Part shown: piece by piece, positions 25,301-33,400 of the stretch
How positions within the stretch are numbered: the stretch's first letter is position 1
Layout of the letters: every line of letters starts with the position of its first letter
Source: Bradyrhizobium macuxiense
GTDB lineage: Bacteria > Pseudomonadota > Alphaproteobacteria > Rhizobiales > Xanthobacteraceae
Assembly (NCBI RefSeq): GCF_001542415.1
Contig: NZ_LNCU01000098.1
Location: 28,324-86,506, forward strand
DNA: 58,183 nt
Direction of reading: 5' to 3'
Program-made: the position numbers and the translations under genes
The notes under the pieces: model-generated
What the model was told of the DNA's origin: nothing
Database searches by the model: none
Seen by the model: only the letters and a program-made list of their open reading frames with translations

Positions 25301-25792
25301 GTGTATCAAAGAATTCTCTTGGCCTTCGATGGCTCGCCGGATGGGCGCGAAGCGCTCGCCCAGGTCGAAGGTTTGGCATTGTCGTGCGGTGCCACCGTGC
25401 ATCTGCTCGCGATCGTCGACAGGACGGAAAGCATGCCGGTCGTCGAGGCGATGTCGTTCGTCGTTTCCGATGCCCAGCGGCTTGCGGTCCAAGAGGTGAT
25501 CGATGAAGGCGTCAGGCGCTTGCACGGCGCGGGCTGCTCGACGGTGGGTGCCCTGAGATACGGCAGGCCATCCGAGCAAATCGTTCAGGTCGCCAGAGAG
25601 ATCGGTGCCGATTTGATCGTCGTCGGCCATCGGGATCAAGGAACGCTTGCGCGTTGGCTGAATGGCTCCGTGGGTGAAACCATCTTGCACAAGCCGCCCT
25701 GCAGCGTGCTCGTCGCCGTGAAGCCGGAGGGGCGCATGGACAATGTCAAACCGTTCGAGAGGCCGAAGACGCGAGGGAAAAAGGCATCGTGA
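25301..25792 (+). CDS. Universal stress protein (UspA family)
   Basis: A 163-residue USP. I chose GTG 25301 (VYQRILLAFDGS) because CAAGGAGACCGCAC precedes it. The family elements are ILLAFDGSPDGREALAQV (Asp of the ATP-binding strand), the long insert with VSDAQRLAVQEVIDEG, LIVVGHRDQGTLARWLNGSVGETILHKPPCSVLVAV (G-2x-G-9x-G-S/T nucleotide loop). The C-terminus has a ~25-residue basic extension. USPs bind ATP or sense stress such as low oxygen. It is monocistronic between divergent and convergent genes. Confidence 0.9.
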   Translation: MYQRILLAFDGSPDGREALAQVEGLALSCGATVHLLAIVDRTESMPVVEAMSFVVSDAQRLAVQEVIDEGVRRLHGAGCSTVGALRYGRPSEQIVQVAREIGADLIVVGHRDQGTLARWLNGSVGETILHKPPCSVLVAVKPEGRMDNVKPFERPKTRGKKAS

Positions 25793-25857
25793 CATGGGAT
25801 TCGTCGTTTGGTCTCCAGCCCTCCGTATCCCAGCCATGTGACATCTCGCGGCCCCCC

Positions 25858-26285
25858 TTAGTCACAATGGAGAACCGTTTTGCTGTTGCGATTCCCGGAG
25901 GCGGTGCACCAATCGATCGATGCGCCCTCGTGCAATCCGATCAAGGCGCTCCCGAGAGCGTCAACACCGACAGCGCGTTTGTCCCGCCCTTCGTCTCTCC
26001 GGGAAGCACGAGGGTTATCCAGCTTTCCTCTCCAGTGATGTTGTCGCGCAAATGCACCCGTGAGTGGACAGCGACGACATTTGCCGGAAGCTGAGCGGCC
26101 GGGACGATGGTGGCGCGGTCGAGCTCCCGCAGCAGGTTCGACGCGGCCGCGGCTCGCCCGCGATCCGTCAATGCAGCGGTAGCGACGGCAACCAGTCTTT
26201 CTCGATCAGTTTCCGAGATCATCACCGGCGGCAATTTGATCGGGTGCCAGAGGTCGGTTCTTGCGTAGGTCACGTTGGCCCTCAC
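25858..26285 (-). pseudogene. Second Rnk-like regulator, frameshifted
   Basis: From GTG 26285 the frame reads WHPIKLPPVMISETDRERLV, ELDRATIVPAAQLPANVVAV, HSRVHLRDNITGEESWITLV and ends early at NALSVLTLSGAP. The adjacent frame continues with LIGLHEGASIDWCTASG to TAA 25858, which is the missing FKBP-like C-terminus (normal: LSPIGAALIGLRVGDSIxW). Loss of one G in GGAGCGCCTTG near 25945 explains the break. It is a paralogue of the intact Rnk gene at 22733. It is either inactive or a single-base sequencing error. Confidence 0.75.
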
Positions 26286-26542
26286 TCTCTGCCGGTCAAG
26301 GGGTCTCCTGGCGAGACGCCTTCGCGGCTATCGCGGCAGCATCCATTCCAAATGTTTCGCTAGACTTGGCGACGCGCGATCGCGCTTGGCAAGCGACAAT
26401 TATTGCATTCTTGGCGCAAAAACTCTGATGGCCCCATCGTTCGTTTCTTTGCTGGAAACGGGCACAAATTATCGTTTGTCAGCGCGCGGGGATCGGCAAT
26501 GAATGAGGCGTCACTACAAACGAGAGAGCAAGGGAGGTTCAG

Positions 26543-27028
26543 ATGGAGATCAAATCCACCTCCGTGTTGCCGTCGAGATATGACGACTTCCTGTATGCCG
26601 TGATCTGCGAGGACGGCAACGGAACGCAGATCAGCGTCGTTTCCGCGTTGGCGCGGTTGGACGTGGACCCTTGGGAAGAAGCGGCTCGGCTCGACGAAAT
26701 GATCGGAGCACGAGCGCAGAAGCGATTGATCTCGATGCTCGACCGGATGTCCGGACAGAACTGGATGGACGACCAGAAGAAGGCAGTCGCGTCGAGGCTG
26801 GTTGGACTGCTGCCGACGTCCAGAGCACGATCGAATCCGATGCCAGGTTCGGAGGTAAGCATTGAATTGCTGGTTTGCGTCGCAATCTTCTGGGGTTTTC
26901 TGTTGGCAACCGCCGCCTTGACGTACAACGATCACAAGACGTCGGCCGTCGCCGAAAGTCACGCCAGCATAACGCCTCCCGTGCAGAACCCGAGCGCAAG
27001 CAGTGACGTCAGGATCGCCACCGACTGA
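26543..27028 (+). CDS. Hypothetical membrane-anchored protein
   Basis: A 161-residue protein, ATG 26543 with AGGGAGGTTCAG upstream. The first ~95 residues are soluble (FLYAVICEDGNGTQISVVSA, LARLDVDPWEEAARLDEM). Residues ~113-130 form a membrane helix (IELLVCVAIFWGFLLATAAL), and a Ser/Pro-rich tail follows. The soluble part has a helical C-terminal pattern (IGARAQKRLISMLDRMSG). I do not recognise the family; proximity to USP and Tim44-type genes suggests envelope stress but does not show it. Confidence 0.65.
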   Translation: MEIKSTSVLPSRYDDFLYAVICEDGNGTQISVVSALARLDVDPWEEAARLDEMIGARAQKRLISMLDRMSGQNWMDDQKKAVASRLVGLLPTSRARSNPMPGSEVSIELLVCVAIFWGFLLATAALTYNDHKTSAVAESHASITPPVQNPSASSDVRIATD

Positions 27029-27247
27029 CGATTCCGATCACTCCGCAATGATCGGGCCCATCGGGCCGCTGCCGATGTTTGGGAAGATATCATCTTCTCC
27101 GCATGCCGCGAGCGCCAGGCATCTCCCGATCCATGTCAGGACGCAGTTCTCCAGAGCAACAGCAATTTTTTTGATTTATTCGGGCGATTAAATTCGTTTG
27201 TTCGCCGGGAAAATGGGAGCGAGGCTTCGGGCAACAAGGAGGTCGCT

Positions 27248-27844
27248 ATGCCCGAGGATGGCAACGGTTCAGGAGTCGTCGCGCTGTTGTGGGGACTTTG
27301 GGTCTATGGGCTGTTCACCTACTGGTTTGAGCATTTTTCTTCCCTTGCAAAGGCTAAAGCCGCTCAACGATCCGGCCGCGCGATCTCGCCCGTGAGCGTT
27401 TCGGCGCGCTGCGCAGAGATGGAGGCGCTGGCAGCCAGCGTGCTCAAGCATTGCGGCGGACTCACCGTGATCGACTTCCTCAGCGAAAGACTTGCGGCCT
27501 ACGAGGCGGTCGTCGCGGCATTCAATGCCGGCGACCAGGCGACACTGCTCAGATACGTTTCCCCTGAGGTCTATGCCGAGTTTTCGGACGCGATCTCGGC
27601 GCAAGAGGATCGGCACGAGAAGACGAAGACTGTGTTCGCGCTGGTCGCACCTCCCGAGATCGTTGCCGCGCGTTTTGACGACGCACACGCCGAGATTTCC
27701 GTGCGCTTCGTCGCCAGTTCTTACAGGATTCTGGAAGGCGGCGAAGGGAAGCCCGAAGAGCGACGCAGCGTCGACGTCTGGACGTTTGGCTGCGCCCCGC
27801 CGACCCACAGGTGGAGCCTGATTGCGACGGAGGCCGGACGATGA
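27248..27844 (+). CDS. Tim44/TimA-domain membrane protein
   Basis: A 198-residue protein with AACAAGGAGGTCGCT before ATG 27248. It has an N-terminal membrane helix (VVALLWGLWVYGLFTYWF) and a C-terminal Tim44-like domain (residues ~75-195): FLSERLAAYEAVVAAFNAGD, LLRYVSPEVYAEFSDAISAQ, AEISVRFVASSYRIL, WTFGC. Alphaproteobacterial TimA/Tim44 proteins are inner-membrane anchored, with proposed roles in protein assembly or lipid handling. The gene overlaps the next small frame by ATGA and lies just upstream of the oxidase gene, so a role in oxidase assembly is an attractive inference. Confidence 0.75.
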   Translation: MPEDGNGSGVVALLWGLWVYGLFTYWFEHFSSLAKAKAAQRSGRAISPVSVSARCAEMEALAASVLKHCGGLTVIDFLSERLAAYEAVVAAFNAGDQATLLRYVSPEVYAEFSDAISAQEDRHEKTKTVFALVAPPEIVAARFDDAHAEISVRFVASSYRILEGGEGKPEERRSVDVWTFGCAPPTHRWSLIATEAGR

Positions 27845-28140
27845 CCCAGAACCGCGGATGCTTCGACCGGGACGATGACGACCCCGCCCCTCACGAGTAT
27901 GCGTCGCCGCCCTGCTACATGCACGAGGTCCATCCCGCCTACTTCGGATCGCTGCCGCCCGCCTGTCCGACTTCGGACCAGACGTCGGACGTCCCTCCGG
28001 AGGAGCACCACACAATCGTCTCGCGGGCGACCCTGCCATGCGTCAGGCATTTTCAGGCCTTCGGGCGAAGCGCTGCAATGCAGTGCGATCGAGTGAAAAG
28101 GATCATCACCGCCCTGATTGGTTCCAAAAGCCTGCATTAG
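27841..28140 (+). CDS. Small His/Cys-containing hypothetical protein
   Basis: A 99-residue frame starting at ATG 27841, overlapping the Tim44-domain gene by four bases, with GGAGG seven bases upstream. It is rich in Asp, Pro, His and Cys in the first half (CFDRDDDDPAPHEYASPPCY, MHEVHPAYFG) and basic at the end. No membrane segment or known domain. The coupling to the upstream gene and the 36-base gap to the oxidase gene support translation, moderately. Confidence 0.5.
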   Translation: MTQNRGCFDRDDDDPAPHEYASPPCYMHEVHPAYFGSLPPACPTSDQTSDVPPEEHHTIVSRATLPCVRHFQAFGRSAAMQCDRVKRIITALIGSKSLH

Positions 28141-28176
28141 CCCGCCGCAGACTCTTGAAACCCAAGGAAGAACGCA

Positions 28177-29784
28177 ATGTCATTTTCCGCGGATGTCGCT
28201 TCTCACGGTCATGCACACGATCTGCCGTCCGGTTGGCGTCGCTACGTCTATTCGACCAATCACAAGGACATCGGCACGATGTACTTCGTGTTCGCGATCT
28301 GCGCGGGGGTGATCGGCGGGATTCTCTCAGTGTTGATCCGCGCGGAACTGCAAGAACCCGGCCTTCAGATCTTTACGAACACTCATACCTACAACGTGTT
28401 CGTGACCAGCCACGGGCTGATCATGATCTTCTTCACGCTGATGCCTGCCATGATGGGCGGGTTCGGCAACTGGTTCGTGCCGTTGATGATCGGCGCGCCG
28501 GACATGGCGTTCCCGCGAATGAACAACGTCTCGTTCTGGCTACTCCCATCGTCGTTTGCCTTGCTCATCATCTCGGCGTTTGTCGAGGGAGAGCCCGGCT
28601 CGTCCGGAGCCGGCACGGGCTGGACGCTCTACGCGCCGCTCTCGACCTCCGGCCATCCCGGCCCGGCGGTCGATTTCGTCATTCTCGCCCTGCATCTGGC
28701 TGGAGCGTCCTCGATCCTCGGAGCGATAAATTTCATCACCACCATCTTCAACATGCGGGCGCCCGGAATGACCTTGCACAAGATGCCGCTGTTCGTTTGG
28801 TCGGTGCTCGTGACCGCATTTCTGTTGTTGCTGTCGCTGCCGGTGCTTGCCGGCGGAATCACCATGCTCCTGACGGATCGGAACTTCGGGACAACGTTCT
28901 TCGCGCCGGAGGCTGGCGGTGATCCCGTGTTGTATCAACATCTGTTCTGGTTCTTTGGACATCCAGAAGTCTACATCATGATCCTGCCGGGCTTCGGGAT
29001 GGTCAGCCAGATCGTCTCGACCTTCAGTCGAAAGCCCGTGTTCGGCTATCTCGGAATGGCGTATGCGCTCGTGGCCATCGGATTCATCGGGTTCGTGGTC
29101 TGGGCGCACCACATGTACACCGTGGGCATGTCAAGCAGCGCCCAAGCCTACTTTGCGTTCGCCAGCATGGTGATCGCGGTACCGACCGGCATCAAGATCT
29201 TTTCGTGGGTCGCCACCATGTGGGGCGGCTCGATCACTTTCGAGACGCCCATGTTGTGGGCCATCGGCTTCATCTTCGTCTTCACGATCGGCGGCGTGAC
29301 CGGCGTGGTCCTGGCCAATCCGGGCATCGACCGATCGTTTCAGGACACCTACTACGTCGTGGCACACTTCCACTACGTGCTGTCGCTCGGTGCCGTGTTC
29401 TCGATTTTCGCGGGATGGTACTACTGGTTTCCGAAGATAACGGGGTACATGTATTCCGAAACCTTCGGCAAATTGCACTTCTGGCTGACGTTCGTGGGCG
29501 TCAATCTCGCGTTCTTTCCGATGCATTTCCTCGGGCTGTCGGGAATGCCGCGGCGCATCGCCGACTATCCCGACGCATTCGCGGGCATGAACCTGATTTC
29601 CTCGATCGGGGCCTATATCTCAGCAGCCGGGCTCGTCGTGTTCTTCGTGGGCATGGCTTATGCGCTCATCCGCAAGTCGAGGGCGGCCGGCAACCCATGG
29701 GGCAGCGGAGCGACCACGCTGGAATGGACGCTGTCGTCGCCACCGCGATTCCATGAATTCGAGGTTCTTCCGCTCATTCGATGA
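28177..29784 (+). CDS. ctaD: Cytochrome c oxidase subunit I (aa3-type heme-copper oxidase)
   Basis: A complete 535-residue subunit I with about 12 helices. The key residues are present. His79 (TSHGLIMIFF) and His399 are heme a ligands. His262 with cross-link Tyr266 (GHPEVY), His311 and His312 (AHHMYTVGM) bind CuB, and His397 (AHFHYVLSLG) binds heme a3. Channel residues also remain: Asp109/Asn116 (PDMAFPRMNN), Glu264 and Lys340 (PTGIKIFSW), so proton pumping is plausible. No subunit II, III or heme-assembly gene follows; the next gene is an unrelated HxlR regulator. It must therefore be an orphan that uses subunits encoded elsewhere, or forms a variant enzyme. Start ATG 28177 follows AAGGAAGAACGCA. 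Confidence 0.93.
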   Translation: MSFSADVASHGHAHDLPSGWRRYVYSTNHKDIGTMYFVFAICAGVIGGILSVLIRAELQEPGLQIFTNTHTYNVFVTSHGLIMIFFTLMPAMMGGFGNWFVPLMIGAPDMAFPRMNNVSFWLLPSSFALLIISAFVEGEPGSSGAGTGWTLYAPLSTSGHPGPAVDFVILALHLAGASSILGAINFITTIFNMRAPGMTLHKMPLFVWSVLVTAFLLLLSLPVLAGGITMLLTDRNFGTTFFAPEAGGDPVLYQHLFWFFGHPEVYIMILPGFGMVSQIVSTFSRKPVFGYLGMAYALVAIGFIGFVVWAHHMYTVGMSSSAQAYFAFASMVIAVPTGIKIFSWVATMWGGSITFETPMLWAIGFIFVFTIGGVTGVVLANPGIDRSFQDTYYVVAHFHYVLSLGAVFSIFAGWYYWFPKITGYMYSETFGKLHFWLTFVGVNLAFFPMHFLGLSGMPRRIADYPDAFAGMNLISSIGAYISAAGLVVFFVGMAYALIRKSRAAGNPWGSGATTLEWTLSSPPRFHEFEVLPLIR

Positions 29785-29984
29785 TCGGGCGTCCACGGAT
29801 GAGACCATGCGCGCTGCAAATCGGAGATTATTGTGCTTCGGCGCGGGGTCCTGGAGCCGATCGGAACGCCAATGCCTTGATCGACATCGTATTGACGGAG
29901 GCAAAGTTGCGAGCCGATTTACAGAGGCACGCCGTCAGACCTCACGCATGCGATGATGCGAACTTCCGTCTTAGATCAATAGCG

Positions 29985-30401
29985 CTAGGCATCACAGAGG
30001 GCTCCGTCAAAGCGGACGCGCGCGGCATGGATATCGGAATAACGACGGTCGGCCCAATCGATGAGGCTCGCCATCGGCTCCAGCAGGGATTGGCCTAGCG
30101 GGGATAGGCAATATTCAACGCTCGGCGGCTTGGTCGGAAAGACATGGCGGGTGATAAGTCCGTCGCGCTCCAAGTCGCGCAGCGTCTGGGTGAGCATGCG
30201 CTTGGAAATGTCGCGGATGGCTCGGTGAAGTTCGCTGAAGCGCTGCGGTCGCGTCGCGAGGGTCATGACCAGGAGTATGCTCCATTTGTCGCCGATGCGG
30301 TCAAGCACCTCGCGCACCGGACAATGTACGGGTCTTACTGACTGGGCGTCGTCCGATTGATATCGGCTGAATCGCTCGATCGCGCTCAATGCGGCGCTCA
30401 T
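29985..30401 (-). CDS. HxlR-family transcriptional regulator
   Basis: A 138-residue regulator with the full HxlR/DUF24 core: CPVREVLDRIGDKWSILLVM (Cys and D-K-W), RFSELHRAIRDISKRMLTQTLRDLERDGLITR (recognition helix), and FPTKPPSVEYCLSPLGQSL (wing). The single Cys in the CPV motif is the redox-sensing residue in quinone- or aldehyde-responsive relatives. It is divergent from the NmrA-like gene and likely represses that cassette through the 19-bp inverted repeat between them. Confidence 0.92.
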   Translation of the reverse strand: MSAALSAIERFSRYQSDDAQSVRPVHCPVREVLDRIGDKWSILLVMTLATRPQRFSELHRAIRDISKRMLTQTLRDLERDGLITRHVFPTKPPSVEYCLSPLGQSLLEPMASLIDWADRRYSDIHAARVRFDGALCDA

Positions 30402-30459
30402 GCGGGACCCCTTTTTCTCTCCTGGTTACAAAAAACTGCCTCCTTACGGCGCAGCTCTA

Positions 30460-30478
30460 AGGTCTCTATGTGAGACCT
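30460..30478. promoter_or_regulatory. Inverted repeat, probable HxlR operator
   Basis: AGGTCTC, five bases, GAGACCT is a perfect 7-bp inverted repeat in the 116-base gap between the divergent HxlR and NmrA-like starts, centred 49 bases before ATG 30518. Confidence 0.55.
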
Positions 30479-30517
30479 GCCCTCAAACATAGACCATTCA
30501 GGGCAAGGAGAGAACAC

Positions 30518-31390
30518 ATGTTTTTGGTGATGGGAATTACGGGAAAAGTCGGCGGCGCGACGGCCAAGCATCTGCTGTCTCACGGCAAGAGGGTGCGCGC
30601 GCTGGTCCGCAGTCGCGAGAGGGCGGCGGAATGGATGGACAAGGGCTTGGACTTGGTGGAGGGCGACTGGAACAACACGGCAGAGATTCAGCGGGCGCTC
30701 GACGGCGTCGACGGCGCGTTCGTCATGCTGCCCGCAGTCTGGGCCCCCTCGCCGGATTTCAAGGAGGCCAAGGGCGTCATCGCGAGCTATGTCGAGGCGC
30801 TGACCAAGACCGCACCGCCGCGTGTGGTCGCGCTCTCGTCGATGGGGGCGAACCGAACCAGCGGGTTGGGAATGATCACCGCCCTATCGCTGTTGGAGCA
30901 AGGCTTTCGCGACTTGGCGTCCCCGGTCGCTGTCGTGCGCGCCGGCGGGTTCTTCGAGAACTTCCTGTACGGCCTGCACGTCGCCCAGGGCGGCACGCTC
31001 CCAGTTTACTACAATCCGACCAGCCGGAAATCGACGATGGTCGCGACGAACGACATCGGTGCTGAGGTGGCGACGCTGCTGACCGGGCCGATGTGGTCGG
31101 GGCATCGCGTCATCGAACTTGGTTCGATGGTCAGCGCGGATGAAGTCGCAGCGCAACTTGGCGATGTCATGCAGCACGACGTCAAGGCCTTCGCTGTCCC
31201 GCGGGCCGAATGGCCGGCAGCGTTCGAGCAGCTCGGCATCCCGAAGGGCCAAACTGGACCGGCTGAAGCAATGTTCGAGGCCGTCAACGCGGGCTGGATG
31301 GACCTCGGCGTCGCTGGCACCGAGCATGTCGCCGGCACAACGCTTCCCCGGGATGTCTTCGCGGCAGCCCAGAAGGCCGCCACGGCGTAG
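30518..31390 (+). CDS. NmrA-like NAD(P)-binding reductase
   Basis: A 290-residue protein, ATG 30518 after GCAAGGAGAGAACAC. The Rossmann start FLVMGITGKVGGATAKHLLS gives the GxxGxxG dinucleotide loop, and VRALVRSRERA the Arg/Ser site favouring NADP(H). ALSSMGANRTSG and VVRAGGFFENF follow the NmrA/azoreductase-like atypical-SDR pattern; the YxxxK catalytic pair of classical SDRs is not present. Quinone reductase and azoreductase activity are known in such proteins. With HxlR and DoxX neighbours it forms a common quinone/thiol-stress cassette. Confidence 0.88.
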   Translation: MFLVMGITGKVGGATAKHLLSHGKRVRALVRSRERAAEWMDKGLDLVEGDWNNTAEIQRALDGVDGAFVMLPAVWAPSPDFKEAKGVIASYVEALTKTAPPRVVALSSMGANRTSGLGMITALSLLEQGFRDLASPVAVVRAGGFFENFLYGLHVAQGGTLPVYYNPTSRKSTMVATNDIGAEVATLLTGPMWSGHRVIELGSMVSADEVAAQLGDVMQHDVKAFAVPRAEWPAAFEQLGIPKGQTGPAEAMFEAVNAGWMDLGVAGTEHVAGTTLPRDVFAAAQKAATA

Positions 31391-31409
31391 GTCCGCGGAT
31401 CAGCGATCA

Positions 31410-31448
31410 GATGCGATTCTTTCGGACCTGCCCCGAAAGAGTCGCATC
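31410..31448 (+). terminator. Long perfect-type hairpin after the NmrA-like gene
   Basis: A 16-bp stem (GATGCGATTCTTTCGG against CCGAAAGAGTCGCATC, one G:U-type position) with a seven-base loop lies 19 bases after the stop at 31390. There is no U-tract, so it may be a Rho-assisted terminator or mRNA-end stabiliser that tunes expression of the DoxX gene downstream. Confidence 0.6.
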
Positions 31449-31537
31449 TCCTTCGGCAGGAATGCGCCGCGGCCAGCCGTCACTTGGCGCGACCACGCAG
31501 GTCCTCTGCGCAGCCCCATCAGAAAAAGGTTGGATAA

Positions 31538-31897
31538 ATGTCAAAGATTTCCTGGCGCCAAGTCTCGGCCTGGGCACTTGCAGCTTTCTTCGTCGCGGGA
31601 TCGCTCAGCAACATCCTCGCCCCTGGGTCCATCTACGAGGAATATCTGCGGTGGGGATACCCGCACTGGTTCCATTTCGTGACCGGATCGCTGGAACTCA
31701 CGACCGCCTTTCTGCTGGCGCAGGCACGGACACGACTGTGGGGCTCGGCGCTCGGCTGCACCGTGATGTTGGCGGCGCTCGCGACCGTCACCCTCCATGG
31801 CGAATACCGGCATGGGGTGCCGCCGCTTGTCGTGGCGACACTATCGATAGTCGTCGGCTGGATCGCCCGGCGCAAGCGGCTCCCCAGCTCGGCATGA
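31538..31897 (+). CDS. DoxX-family membrane protein
   Basis: A 119-residue four-helix membrane protein of DoxX-like type: ALAAFFVAGSLSNILAPGSI, the conserved RWGYPHWFHFVTGSLELTTAFLL, SALGCTVMLAALATVTLHGE, and VVATLSIVVGWI with a basic end. DoxX proteins participate in membrane thiol/quinone-linked redox complexes. It lies 147 bases after the NmrA-like gene with a hairpin between, same strand. Confidence 0.88.
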   Translation: MSKISWRQVSAWALAAFFVAGSLSNILAPGSIYEEYLRWGYPHWFHFVTGSLELTTAFLLAQARTRLWGSALGCTVMLAALATVTLHGEYRHGVPPLVVATLSIVVGWIARRKRLPSSA

Positions 31898-32073
31898 CTG
31901 TCGCGATCAAGCGCGCCTTGGCGCAATCGGCCGGAGAGCCATTACGCGACCCGCTAAAGCTGGTTCGTTCGTTGATGGATTCCGCGGCGCTCGCAAGGAC
32001 TGTCCGCATCACGCTGAATAAGAGCGCGCTTCTGAGCACCGCATTAAGAGCTTCCGATCAGTCGTCATTGCCG

Positions 32074-32402
32074 TCAAGAGCTAGCGTTCAATACCGTCAC
32101 CGCACGCCGATTCTGCGACCAACAGGACTCGTCTTGCAAACGGCAACAGGTCGTTCTTTGCCGTACGAGATCGTCCACATGCGGTTCGCACAAATCCCGC
32201 TCGAAATCTGAAAGTCGCGGACATCCTGGGCACGACGTGCGCCAAGCGCAATATTGTATTCGCGGGTTCCGCGCTTGTCCGCGTGGCCCTCGATTTTGAA
32301 AGTATAGCGCGGATAGGCCCGAAGCCATTGCGCTTGCTTTTCCAGGGTTGCGATGGCTTTAGCAGGCAATACCAATGGCCTTCCGGCCGTCCCGGACGAC
32401 AA
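32074..32402 (-). pseudogene. pal: Pal (peptidoglycan-associated lipoprotein) C-terminal remnant
   Basis: The main frame encodes AIATLEKQAQWLRAYPRYTF, KIEGHADKRGTREYNIALGA, RRAQDVRDFQISSGICANRM and TISYGKERPVAVC. That is the OmpA_C domain of Pal, including the DAP-binding N-x-x-L-[GS]-x-x-R-A pattern. The normal end, ESCWSQNRRAVTVL, is in another frame, so a base is missing or gained near 32130. The lipoprotein signal and first third are absent. The essential Tol-Pal copy must be elsewhere; this is a broken duplicate. Confidence 0.85.
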
Positions 32403-32706
32403 TCACCACCATGCCACGCACTTTTCCGGTTGGACCCTGACCGTTTGACCACAAACGCTGGATCCACCAGACGACGCGCGAGATACTGCGGGGAAAGCAG
32501 CCTGGTCCCTAAAGCTACGTCTCGTTCGCATTTCGCGGGCCTGCTGCTGCTCAGTTGACGTGATTGCCTCCGCAGCTCGATGCGTGGCACGCGTTTGTAG
32601 CGCGCGTGTTGATTTGCAGTGCGGTGTGGCTTTCGTGCACTGATGTGCCACACTTTCACCCCTGACGTGGATAGATGCTTTGTTGTGTTGGTGTTGAGTG
32701 TGGGGG
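32403..32706. other. Nothing recognised
   Basis: Probably the decayed upstream part of the pal fragment; no supported frame. Confidence 0.45.
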
Positions 32707-32970
32707 ATGGGTTTGAGTGAGAAGGTTTCGAGGTTGACGCTTGCGCAACAGCGCGCACTTGAAGCCGTCGAGGCCGGCTTGGTTGTGCGGAAATATCGAT
32801 CGCAGCTGGGCGGCATGCTGGTGTGCCCCGATGTCCGACCAAAAACGCTATGGAGTTTGCTGCGCGACGAACTGATCTGCGACGGCGACGAGAACGCTCA
32901 TGGGGAATGCATCATGGCGTTGACCCCGACAGGACAGCGCGAGTTGGGGCGCGTCGGATCGAACGAATAG
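32707..32970 (+). CDS. Small hypothetical protein, possible winged-helix
   Basis: An 87-residue protein, start taken at ATG 32707 (MGLSEKVSRLTLAQQRALEA). The body, with LWSLLRDELICDGDENAHGE and LTPTGQRELGRV, has a helix-turn-strand pattern with the T-P-x-G-x-R-E-L ending seen in many small winged-helix proteins. No ligand or operon context. Confidence 0.55.
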   Translation: MGLSEKVSRLTLAQQRALEAVEAGLVVRKYRSQLGGMLVCPDVRPKTLWSLLRDELICDGDENAHGECIMALTPTGQRELGRVGSNE

Positions 32971-33400
32971 GAAGCCCGCTGAGAGCTGTTTCGGGTGAGC
33001 CGGCGGAATGGGACCGGCCGATCGCATTTGACGAATGGCAAAGGCGCGCTGGCCCGCCGCGCTGGCGACCGCCCGTGTCCCGCCGAACACCGCCAGCCCC
33101 TCCTTTGGTCCGATGCCCCGAGCCCATGTCGGTGCCGTTGATTTAGTTTTGCTTCTGAGTTTCGACGGAGACAGTCGCGCAAGGTGCCGATGTGGCGTGG
33201 AGATGCGCACGTGTCAATTGTGGATCGGCGTGGCCTTTACCCCCCATCCGGCGTCCAAGGTTGCCCCCGCCCAATTCGCCATAAGTGCCGCAACCCATTC
33301 CAGATCGAAGCGCTGCACGGGCGTCAACGTTGGACGCCGAAGGGGGCAATATTCGAGGCCGCGGCACACCTTATGTTGAGAATGCTCTTATCCGGCATTC
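32971..33400. other. Intergenic with repeat copy
   Basis: Apart from the repeat at 33250-33369 I see no supported feature here. Confidence 0.5.
33250..33369 (+). repeat. Dispersed repeat, copy 3 (most complete)
   Basis: GGCGTCCAA (33250-33258) pairs with TTGGACGCC (33330-33338), so the 89-base core can fold into a long stem-loop; a GGGGGCAATATTCGAGGCC tail follows. Related copies lie at 18661 and, inverted, at 21417. Confidence 0.75.
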
